Both the position numbers and the translations under genes were made by a program. A DNA stretch of 64,000 bases from Siphonodentalium dalli (taxonomy: Eukaryota; Mollusca; Scaphopoda; Gadilida; Siphonodentaliidae), in NCBI GenBank assembly GCA_032622095.1, contig CP136066.1:90541319-90605318 (forward strand), written 5' to 3'. The first letter of the stretch is position 1; each line of letters starts with the position of its first letter. Of the stretch, positions 49,621 to 57,664 are shown piece by piece. The notes beneath the pieces are model-generated. The model ran no database searches, had not been told where the DNA came from, and was given only the letters and a program-made list of their open reading frames with translations.

Positions 49621-49986
49621 CTTTGCGTGATTGATGACGCAAACCATGATGTAACGATCGACGGTAACGCCGACTGTGTACCATATGCTGCAGATAACCG
49701 ACAAATACAGGAACGGGTAGCCGATATACGAATGGAACACACCATATGCGTAGTCAAGGTTGATTTCCGGGGCAATCACTTTCAATGAGTCCATCAGGAA
49801 GAATAAAACCAGCACGGCAATATCTGCGATCGACTGAGCAATCAAGTATGCCCCAGTTGATGACCTCATCTTTTGTCGCCGCCATATCGCGATGGACAGC
49901 GCGTTTCCAAGTATACCTATGACGACAAAGATCGGCGCAACAATGGCGCTACATGCCCAGTGCATCACATCTCCTGTGCCACCCAT
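49621..49986 (-). CDS. Rhodopsin-family GPCR, coding exon 1 (start, TM1-TM3, DRY)
   Basis: ATG at 49986-49984 opens 122 codons ending HAK at a donor AAG/GTTAGT (49620); the frame beyond the donor is intron. An in-frame TAA 33 bases upstream (50019-50017) fixes the start, and an acceptor-like TTTTTCAG (ending about 50029) suggests the 5' UTR is itself spliced. The N-terminus is very short (about 12 residues). TM1 has GILGN (Asn28), TM2 has SIAD (Asp55), and TM3 ends VTVDRYIMVC (DRY at 110-112), the signatures of class A receptors. The expected disulfide Cys at the top of TM3 is absent. By these motifs and the exon 2/3 features the protein (about 341 residues) is likely a plasma-membrane neuropeptide receptor of the FMRFamide-receptor-like type; the ligand cannot be inferred. 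Confidence 0.9.
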
Positions 49987-50039
49987 AGTCGCTGGTTGCG
50001 GTGTTTTGTTATAGATTTAGCGGCTTATCTGAAAAATGA

Positions 50040-50460
50040 AATCACTACTATTATTCATTATAAGTGCACATTTAGGCGCCAATTGGACCACGTTTGACAG
50101 GGGTTGATCAAATTGTGATTTTAAAAGATACCCATGCACAGAATACATGTATAATTTCTCCATTTTACGGTGTTATTACTCTAATTTATGCCGTCAGGGG
50201 AAAAAATTCCACATATTGTAATAATGAACCTAGGGAGATTCTAATCTCAGGTATTGCATAACTTAGTATTCTGAAAGCATAGCTATGGATGATATAACTT
50301 ATTTCGTTGTTATATTAAGAAAATGGTATTTTATTTTTCAGGATTGCGATATTCCAAATTCTTCAGTTTTTAGTATTTTTCTACAACACACAGCGTGCAT
50401 GTATGTTACATTAAAGCTATCAATTATAAAGTATAGTAAGCCTGAACTATAAAGTTATTA
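50040..50460. other. Upstream region of the receptor; no gene seen
   Basis: Probable 5' flank or first intron of the minus-strand receptor gene. No clear core promoter was recognised. Confidence 0.4.
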
Positions 50461-50462
50461 TA

Positions 50463-50618
50463 CAATGTTGTGTACAGTATGTGTTTTTCGTGTACGAATC
50501 CAGGTTGTTGTGAAAAGCAATATTGGACCAGACACGCAGTGTCGAGTCCGATATGACTTTTTTCACCACAACCTGGACGAGTACAAGAAAAACACATACT
50601 GTACACAACATTGTAAAA
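50463..50618. mobile_element. Hairpin MITE with ~55-bp arms
   Basis: ACAATGTTGTGTACAGTATG at the left is the exact inverse of the right end, and the arms pair through CCAGGTTGTTGTGAAAA / TTTTTCACCACAACCTGG. A short centre separates them. Open frames on both strands are caused by the palindrome. Confidence 0.8.
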
Positions 50619-50988
50619 TGACATTTTTAATATCCATCTGTATGTTTATCCAAATTTTGGGAAAACAACTTTTGTGGTTATTTTTGGTAAATTTGTCGGC
50701 ACTTAATTCTCTATAAAAGCCTGTATTTGATCATCAGAAAGCATGATTTGGAACAGTAAACACGGAAGTGAAAAAACTCAGTGCGGAAGTGAAACGCCTG
50801 CTAAATCCACCAGTGTTGCGCGCGCATCACAATTTCACCGATTCATTTCGCAATAGAGTTAATTCGTGACGTCCCGATAAAAAAGTCATATTGAACACTT
50901 GGGAGTCCAATATGACTTTCGGGAGTCCAATATGACTTTTCACCGGATTATCACGTGACGACTTTTTCCCAATCAGAAATAGTGTTAG

Positions 50989-51485
50989 TTAAAGGTACTC
51001 AAACCGATCAGACGCTCCTAATTGACTATTTATTTGGCTTCGGGGGTAAAAAATATGTGATTCTAGTCGAGGAACCCACCCATCAAAGCTCAGAGTGACT
51101 AGATATCGATGTTTTAAGTGTGCGATTTCTATTGTTTGTGGGACAGAACTTGCCGGTCAAACGGACGGTTGATAGAATCCATTTAGTATAGAAAGTGTTA
51201 AAGGTACTCAATCCGATCAGTCGCTCCTAATTTACTATTTCTTTGGCTTCGGTGGTAAAAAATTATTACCACTTGATTTTAGAGTTATCCATCTGTATCT
51301 GCAAGACCGTCCGTTTGACCGGCAAGTTCTGTCCCACAAACAATAGAAATCGCAAACTTCAAACATCGATATCTAGTCACTCTGAGCTTTGATGGGTAGG
51401 TTCCTCGACTCGAATCATATATTTTTACCCCCGAAGCCAAAAAAGTAGTAATTTAGGAGCGTCTGATCGGATTGAGTACCTTTAA
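50989..51485. mobile_element. Composite TTAA (piggyBac-type) MITE
   Basis: A complete element occupies 51198-51485: TTAA-AGGTACTCAATCCGATCAG at the left, CTGATCGGATTGAGTACCT-TTAA at the right, with ~60-bp inverted repeats. Just left of it, 50989-51197 is a second left half, so 50989-51169 and 51305-51485 form a ~180-bp inverted pair, also bounded by TTAA. No coding frame. Confidence 0.85.
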
Positions 51486-51489
51486 GGGA

Positions 51490-52420
51490 TGGATACTAAT
51501 ATGGCTTATATATAGGTGTTATTTGGTTGGAATAATGTTATAAAAATTACAACGAAATCTGGGAAATACATGGCGGGGCGTCGCCATGATCAAGGATTCT
51601 AACATTTACGTGCACCTTAATCTTATTTAGCTAAAACACAAGTGTTGAGTGTCGTTCCTTCTGTTTTGTTGAATCATATCATTCGAACTTGTATCACGCA
51701 ATAATATGTATAACTCTGGTGTATACATACACATTACACATACATTTGAGTAGAAATGTACCTTCGTCCTCGGTACTCCCTGATATGTAAACATTCCTCA
51801 GCAAAATCAAAGTCTAGACGCTGGCTCTATATATGATGTCCTTGGTAACCGGATCGTGTTATAGCGACGGTCGGACCATAGAGTAACGACGTTTCATAGT
51901 CACAGCTATCTGATGAGATGAAATGATCTAACGTTACTGAGACGTGTATGTAGATACCACCAAATGCGTCAGTCGTGCTCTGGTAAAAGGTTCTGGGTGT
52001 ATTCTGGGTCACAGAATCGCACAACATGTGTAGAAATTGGCGGTTTAGGTGTTTCAAAAATATTTTCATATGAATATGATAGGCACCAGTGTTGCGATGA
52101 GGCTGAACACATTTTAATGGACGAGAAATGTACCGAGGGAAATAAATTGTTGGATGTGTGGGCTATATATTTTAAATTATGTTTGTGGTTTACCAAGAGA
52201 TGCGTGAACACACGTCTATTTTGGGTGGTTCTCTATAAGCCGCTCCTCCGGCCGCTATAATCCGTCCCGCCGCTATAACCCGGTCCGGTTACCTGGGTGA
52301 TGACGCTCCGACAATATTATCAGTAATGTTCACCGCCATGACAGCGTACAATGTGAACAAAGTAAACTCATATATTAGTCTATGGGTAAATGTGAGCCCG
52401 CTGGTATCGAACTTGCGGGC
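51490..52420. other. No gene seen
   Basis: Unrecognised AT-rich sequence; frames of 80-98 codons near 51.8-52.26 kb lack domains and overlap on both strands. Confidence 0.4.
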
Positions 52421-52421
52421 A

Positions 52422-52724
52422 AATTAAAATTAAACGAGCCTTTCCTTGCGGAAGGCGAAGTTTGATTGTGATTCTATAAGATATATAGAGTCACTGGAGG
52501 ATATCAAATGAGATATCACCACATGCGTGCGCCAATCACCATTTAAAGCCAAAATTTGGAGTGAAAACTACACTACCAAGTTGAAAAACAAGTAGAATTA
52601 GTTCCAACCCATGAAAAGCAGGGAGGGAGGGAGGCATTTGATATCCTCCAGTGACTCTATATATCTTATAGAATCACAATTCAACTTCGCCTTCCGCAAG
52701 GAAAGGCTCGTTTAATTTTTTAAT
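52422..52724. mobile_element. MITE with ~90-bp inverted repeats
   Basis: AATTAAAATTAAACGAGCC then CTTTCCTTGCGGAAGGCGAAG at the left is the inverse of the right arm (to 52724). The arms extend through CTATAAGATATATAGAGTCAC. Non-coding centre of ~110 bp. Confidence 0.8.
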
Positions 52725-52820
52725 TCTATTACGCCATATGACGTCACTTCCGTCATATCAAATGAGACTTTTAAAGCAAAAACGACAAATTTTGCAACCA
52801 TATTTCAATCAGAGCCAAAT

Positions 52821-53609
52821 TCATGATAAAGGTACAGAACGCAAAACATTTGATGCAAATGCATTAACAGTGACAATTGGTTTGATATAAAACCTAGCAA
52901 AAGTCCTGGACGATGACCAACCGGCCTGCTCCAAAATAATGTCAATGGGTACATTTAACATACAGGCACGTGAAACAGCGGCACCCCGCACACTGTGTGC
53001 TTTGAACGTAGACAAATCGATACCGGCAATGGACAATACGGCCCGCAGCCATCGAGCCACAGTACTGGCAGACACCCGACCATGGGGTCGCACATAACGC
53101 AATAACAGTTCGGAACCTTTACGAAGGCTGTCCGTCCTAGAAATATATTCTTGCAAAGTACGATAAACACACAAGGATTCCTCCTCATACCGAATAAGCC
53201 GTACAGGTGGAGGCAACGCTCCTGGTCGACTAGTTTTGAGAACAGATGTGGAGACAAACACAAACTCCGAATCAGTCTGTGACATAGCGTCTAACCGAAG
53301 GCCACAAACAGTCTGTACACGAGTAGCACACGTCAAGGAAATAAGCATAACCAGCTTGTATGAAAGTAGCCTTAAATTAAGCTTGTCAACCGGCATAAGA
53401 GTACGTAAATATGCCAACACAACAGAAACATCCCATGTATGCACATAACGTGGCACAGAAGGTCGTTGATTAAACACACCCCGCAGAAAACGGACCAACA
53501 GCGGATGCTGGCTGATGAGGAACCCGTCGATGAGAATGTCCATAGCTCCGAGAGCAGATCTAGCTGTGTTAATAGTCAAATCGATATCGATCGACACCCA
53601 CATGTGCAT
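52821..53609 (-). CDS. DIRS-type retroelement tyrosine recombinase (5'-truncated)
   Basis: This 262-codon minus-strand frame has the core of a tyrosine recombinase of YR retroelements. HPLLVRFLRGVFNQRP and TWDVSVVLAYL resemble the N-terminal part of DIRS-family recombinases. Catalytic residues are all visible in order: Arg in CATRVQTVCGL, a Lys in LKTSRPG, HSVR, Trp in AGWSSS and the nucleophile Tyr in FARFYIKP. The frame is intact to its stop, so this domain may still fold. In a full element it follows reverse transcriptase and RNase H; those are missing, because the sequence upstream of 53609 switches to an unrelated LINE on the opposite strand. Circular-DNA integration is the known role of such enzymes; activity here is unlikely because the element is truncated. 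A Crypton origin is a less likely alternative. Confidence 0.83.
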   Translation of the reverse strand: MHMWVSIDIDLTINTARSALGAMDILIDGFLISQHPLLVRFLRGVFNQRPSVPRYVHTWDVSVVLAYLRTLMPVDKLNLRLLSYKLVMLISLTCATRVQTVCGLRLDAMSQTDSEFVFVSTSVLKTSRPGALPPPVRLIRYEEESLCVYRTLQEYISRTDSLRKGSELLLRYVRPHGRVSASTVARWLRAVLSIAGIDLSTFKAHSVRGAAVSRACMLNVPIDIILEQAGWSSSRTFARFYIKPIVTVNAFASNVLRSVPLS

Positions 53610-53915
53610 TCAGTTGAAAACTCGGAGATTACCATTATAGCAACGAATGTTCCATATACAGAAAACGAGGATATTCTGCTGGAATCTATGAAGTTGATTC
53701 GTTGTCTCGGTTCCGATCATAGTGATGATGAGGTTATAGCAGCCAAGCGACTCCTAAGTCGAAGACAAGGCCAACCAGGGCTAGTTAAAATCGCATTTCG
53801 TTCACTGGAAGATAAAATTCGTGTCCTACGAGGAAAGTTAACTTTGAAAGAAACTGCCGAATACAAAGACGTTTATCTGCGATCTTGTAAATCACACGTG
53901 GAGAGACTAATATAG
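53607..53915 (+). pseudogene. LINE ORF1-like nucleic-acid-binding region
   Basis: The frame from about HSVENSEITIIATNVPY to SHVERLI resembles the RNA-binding domain of LINE ORF1 proteins (IIATNVPYTENED..., then GQPGLVKIAF and KVRVLR-like segments). It is open from 53439, but the first ~56 codons of that frame are antisense to the DIRS recombinase and not part of it. A stop at 53913 and a shift follow; FPEGNLFRITGGGR continues downstream near 53940, as in related elements. Confidence 0.6.
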
Positions 53916-54055
53916 AATTGAATGCCCGTACGTTATTACAAGTTTCCTGAAGGCAATCTATTTCGCATAACCGGTGGTGGACGTATTGTGAAGAAGGGGT
54001 CTCAAAACAATGAGCGACAACGTGATAACGACAGTAGTAATTAGCATTATAAATT

Positions 54056-54235
54056 AGTACAACTCAATGTGTGTGGTTGGACAACAGCTAATAGTGAACT
54101 AAGATCAGAGATTATACAGTGTGCGAACTGTGATGTGATAGCGGTTTCTGAGACACACTTGCGAGGAGACGATGAACTGAGTATCACTCCAAATGACTAC
54201 CGTTGGATAGGCTTTAATAGACGAGGAATTCATAG
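54056..54235 (+). pseudogene. LINE AP-endonuclease domain, N-terminal part
   Basis: KLVQLNVCGW, then CDVIAVSETHLRG gives the opening and the conserved SETH glutamate of APE-type LINE endonucleases. The domain stops abruptly at GGAATTCATAG because of the retrocopy insertion. The remainder resumes at 55511. Confidence 0.8.
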
Positions 54236-55499
54236 CTCTGGCCTGAGAGTGGAGCGAAACGGTCGTGATTGCTTCGATCCTTATTAGTTCCTCTTCGGTC
54301 AGAGCGTCGGTACGAGTGATTTGAGCGGTCTGTAACCTTAATTGGAAGCAACCGCCCTCGTGCTGATGCCGGCGAGTGAGACGGTTTTGGATTAGGCTTA
54401 GTGCGACGGACAATGGAGCTAATCCCTGACGCCGCGTTAGCAGCGATAGAGAGATCTCAAATTGCGGATATTGTTAGCTGGAATCTCCAGTCTAACAGAG
54501 GCTATTTGACTCTCTGCGTTGAATTCAGGACGGGAGATGCTGGAAACCAGAGATCTTCCACCTGGAGCAAGGCCAAGACCAGCCGTACCATGAAAAATGA
54601 GCCTCCTAAGAAAAAGACACCAGCTCGAAGGAGAAGGGACGCAGCCAGACGGGCGAAATGGAAGAAGAAGATGGGGGCGACCGTTGATCGACCGGTCACC
54701 CCTCCCCGTGTGGCTCAGCCGTCCAAAGTCATAGCCGGCGGGTCGAAGTTGTCTGAGAGACGCCCAGACGACTCGACCTGCGTGGAGACTGACGACATAG
54801 CACCAACTAGCAGGGATTCCGTGGATCTGCCGGAGGTCCCTGCTGTCGTCGTCGATGCTAGCGGAGACAGGGACGTGGATACCACCCCAGATGTTCCTGC
54901 CGCCAGCTTCGACGTGGAACTGGCGAACTTCGAGATGGGGTTGGATTCAACACCACCACCCCAGATCGAAGATTCGTTCACAGTTCCGGAGACGCCGAAG
55001 TACCCGGAGTCTCCATCCAGGGAGAGAAAAACATCTGACAAAATAAAGCAGCTCGATGCACTCGTCGACGATTTGAGGAGCCGGGTACTCGCAGCTACAG
55101 AACAAAAAGAAATGTACACCTTCACCAGAGCAGACAACGAATTGGTTAACAACGACATCGTTTATACTGAAGCAGACGCTGGGGACCCGACTGACGTAGA
55201 AGGCAAGATCGACCAAAATGGAATCCTCGTATATCGACGGGTATATCGACAGACCAATACCAGCAGCACGAGCATCACCTCTCCCTCGGATGCCTCTTCG
55301 TCCGCACCACCACCGGCGAAGAGGCACAAGAAGAAAAAGTCAAAGAAAAGATAAAGAATCCAAAAATTGCTTTTTTTTACTTTTTTTTTTATGTTTATCT
55401 AAATTAAAGGCCCAAAACATGAGGGGTTAAGGAAAGGGCCTTTCGGCCCTTTCGAGAATCCCGGGGTTAGCCCCCCCAAATCACATTCCCAAAAAAAAA
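54236..55499 (+). mobile_element. Poly(A)-tailed retrocopy inserted in the LINE endonuclease
   Basis: The 11-bp sequence GGAATTCATAG is duplicated exactly at 54225-54235 and 55500-55510. The insert ends in A9 and has no inverted repeats, so it arrived by LINE-type target-primed insertion. Its 3' region holds an 8-bp stem hairpin (AAAGGGCC TTTC GGCCCTTT, 55433-55452) about 40 bp before the tail. The head has GGCCTGAGAGTGG and TTCGATCC, only loosely like pol III A and B boxes. It carries the 317-codon frame described separately. Confidence 0.88.
54401..55354 (+). CDS. Unrecognised 317-residue protein of the retrocopy
   Basis: The frame is intact and uses the ATG at 54401 (an internal ATG at 54413 is equally possible). 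Residues 1-47 form a compact N-terminal region (LIPDAALAAIERSQIADIV, then SWNLQSNRGYLTLCVEFR). Residues ~60-95 are strongly basic (RRRRDAARRAKWKKKM). The middle is acidic, Pro/Ser/Thr-rich and low-complexity. Residues ~225-245 can form a short helix (DKIKQLDALVDDLRSRV), and the C-terminus is a nuclear-localisation-like KRHKKKKSKKR. No known family is recognised; the N-terminal block looks like a conserved domain of mobile-element proteins, but that is an impression. GC content and codon use are clearly higher in GC than in the surrounding LINE. It may be a host gene copy or a gag-like/ORF1 protein of an element. Confidence 0.6.
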   Translation: MRRTMELIPDAALAAIERSQIADIVSWNLQSNRGYLTLCVEFRTGDAGNQRSSTWSKAKTSRTMKNEPPKKKTPARRRRDAARRAKWKKKMGATVDRPVTPPRVAQPSKVIAGGSKLSERRPDDSTCVETDDIAPTSRDSVDLPEVPAVVVDASGDRDVDTTPDVPAASFDVELANFEMGLDSTPPPQIEDSFTVPETPKYPESPSRERKTSDKIKQLDALVDDLRSRVLAATEQKEMYTFTRADNELVNNDIVYTEADAGDPTDVEGKIDQNGILVYRRVYRQTNTSSTSITSPSDASSSAPPPAKRHKKKKSKKR

Positions 55500-55510
55500 G
55501 GAATTCATAG

Positions 55511-56241
55511 GGACGCACCGAAAGGTTCAGGGGGTGTCGGACTTCTGGTTGTACGAACACTACACTATAACTGTATGTGACCAAAGTTACGAAGGGGTTA
55601 TCGGAGTTAAATTTTTCGATCCAGCCACTGATGCCTGTTTCGCGATCTACAGTTGTTACTTGCCACCGGAAACATCACCATGGTGACGCGACGCGACTGC
55701 TTTTTTTACGCACATATTTAGTGAAATCCATACCTTATCTGAACTTGACTGGGTTTTCTTATGTGTGGATTTTAATAGTCGTATCGGACATGGATGTGAC
55801 TTTAATTCTGATACCGATAACATACCCAAACGAGAAGTCATTGATAAAACGTACAACCAACACGGGCATATATGTTGTCTTGAATGGACGGTATGGTGAC
55901 GATTCTAACTTACACACGTTCCACTCTGGTCGAGGACAATCAGTGGTCGACTACATGTGTGTCCCTCAACATTCTTTATCAAACTTTTACAACTTTGAGA
56001 TAACAACATGTAAAAATGTTATAGATCACAATAACCTTCACGGTCTATTGGGCGAAAGAAGCAAAGTTCCAGATCATGCTATGCTAAGTGCAAAATACAA
56101 ACTCAGTCATCACTGTACGCAGACCACACCCAAGGAAAAGTCACATAAACATCGTCGTATTGATGTACGGAATCTTTCAAAAGCATTCATGTGCACAAAC
56201 TCATGTTCTCGCCAAATAATTGAACTGATAAACAAGATATA
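55511..56241 (+). pseudogene. LINE AP-endonuclease domain, C-terminal part
   Basis: Read in three shifting frames: GSGGVG (55533), then YEGVIGVKFFDPATD and YLPPETSPW, a TGA at 55684, DWVFLCVDFNSRIG with the catalytic Asp/Asn, then SVVDYMCV and PDHAML near 55940-56080. These are the order and motifs of APE endonucleases. Frameshifts lie near 55545 and 55870. The 221-codon frame starting at 55577 mixes a wrong frame with the true one. Confidence 0.8.
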
Positions 56242-56329
56242 ATCGAATGTAAACACGCAACACAATGTGGACACGATACATGCTGACTTTTGTAAACTGT
56301 TATTGTCTGACATGTGGACAGCCTAACCG

Positions 56330-57664
56330 AGTTGCAGTAAAAGATGTCGAAAACGACTTCGTGTTGATAAACCCTTCTGGAATGACGAACTGACGCAGCT
56401 GTGGAAATCGATGCGAACGAACGAGAAAATATACTGTGATATTCGTGGTAATACGCGCGCTAAACGAGAGGCTCGAATGCGATTCAAGGATAGCCAAAAT
56501 ACTTTAGATAAAAAGATTCGCTATTTCGAACGGAAGTATAAACGTGATTTGGCACTTCAAATGGAGACAGTAGCAACTTCTGATCCAAATATATTCTGGG
56601 ACCAGATCCGAAGTTTGAGCCCAAAGCGAAAGCAAAAAATTCCTACCGAATGTTATAATGAAGATGGAACTATCAGTAATGATCATGATGTGATACTTCA
56701 TAAGTGGAGAAGTGACTTCGCAAATCTTTACGATTTGTCGTCTGATACAACTTTTGATGATGCATTTAAAACATCTGTTCTTGCCACTAAACTTTACCTT
56801 GAAATTACGCGTAATGTTATTCCTCGTCCGCCGATTGATGACATCGACATGTTAAACAAGACTTTAACACGCACTGAGATACAACGAGCTGTTGACAGAT
56901 CAAAACAGGGAAAGGCGCCAGGAGTCGATCAAATACAATACGAACTTCTTAAAAACGAAGCATCCGTGAATATTCTACATAAATTGTTCTCTCTATGTTT
57001 TGAATGTAATATTATTCCTTCTACTTGGAAACAGTCCATAGTATTGCCGATCCCGACAGATCCTTCATCTGATCCGAGAATACCAATGAACTATCGTGGC
57101 ATCAGTCTTCAATCTGTTGTCGCAAAATTATATTGTTCGATACTGAATGATAGGATATCTGAATTTCTCTCGTGTAACGATATTCTGGTTGACGAACAGA
57201 ATGGGTTCTGGAAAGGACGTGCCTGTCTCGATCATGTGTACACACTGTCCAGTATAACTCGAAATAGAAAATCAACGTTTGTGGCATTCGTGAACCTAAA
57301 AAAGGCATTCGATTCTGTGGACCGCGATCTTCTTGAATATAAACTTTTACAGAATAACATCACGCAAAACATGTACTTCGCCATAAAAGAACTCTACAGA
57401 AATACGACTTCGTGTGTAAAAGTTGGCAGTGCACTAACAGAGTGGTTTCCGTGCATTTCTGGAGTAATCCAAGGAAATAACTTATCACCTACATTGTTCT
57501 CCGTGTATGTGAACGACCTCGCTTGTGATATAAAAACATTGAATAGAGGAGTTGAGGTTGGTAATACAAACATCAGTATTCTTATGTATGCGGATGACAT
57601 TGCTCTGATCAGTGACAATGAACGCAATATGCAATGTATACTCGATGTCCTTGACTCATGGTGT
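56330..57664 (+). pseudogene. LINE reverse transcriptase, fingers-palm part
   Basis: The open frame includes PFWNDELTQLWKSMR, then GKAPGVDQIQYELLKN, MNYRGISLQ, DEQNGFWKGRACLDHVYTL (RT motifs 1-2), motif A as VAFVNLKKAFDSVDR, GVIQGNNLSPTLFSVYVNDL-type motif B and LMYADDIALIS (motif C, YADD). In motif A the catalytic Asp is replaced by Asn (codon 57293-57295), and QGD of motif B is QGN, so the enzyme is inactive. The frame is cut after LDSWC by the DNA transposon at 57665. Confidence 0.92.

Noticed and set aside
53439-53606. N-terminal part of the 158-codon frame
   Set aside because: It is antisense to the DIRS recombinase; LINE similarity begins only near 53607.
54236-54285. tRNA-like head of the retrocopy
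   Set aside because: The A- and B-box resemblance is weak and no cloverleaf could be drawn; kept only as a remark.
54715-55158. 147-codon minus-strand frame
   Set aside because: A shadow of the 317-codon frame with Ser-rich, unstructured composition.
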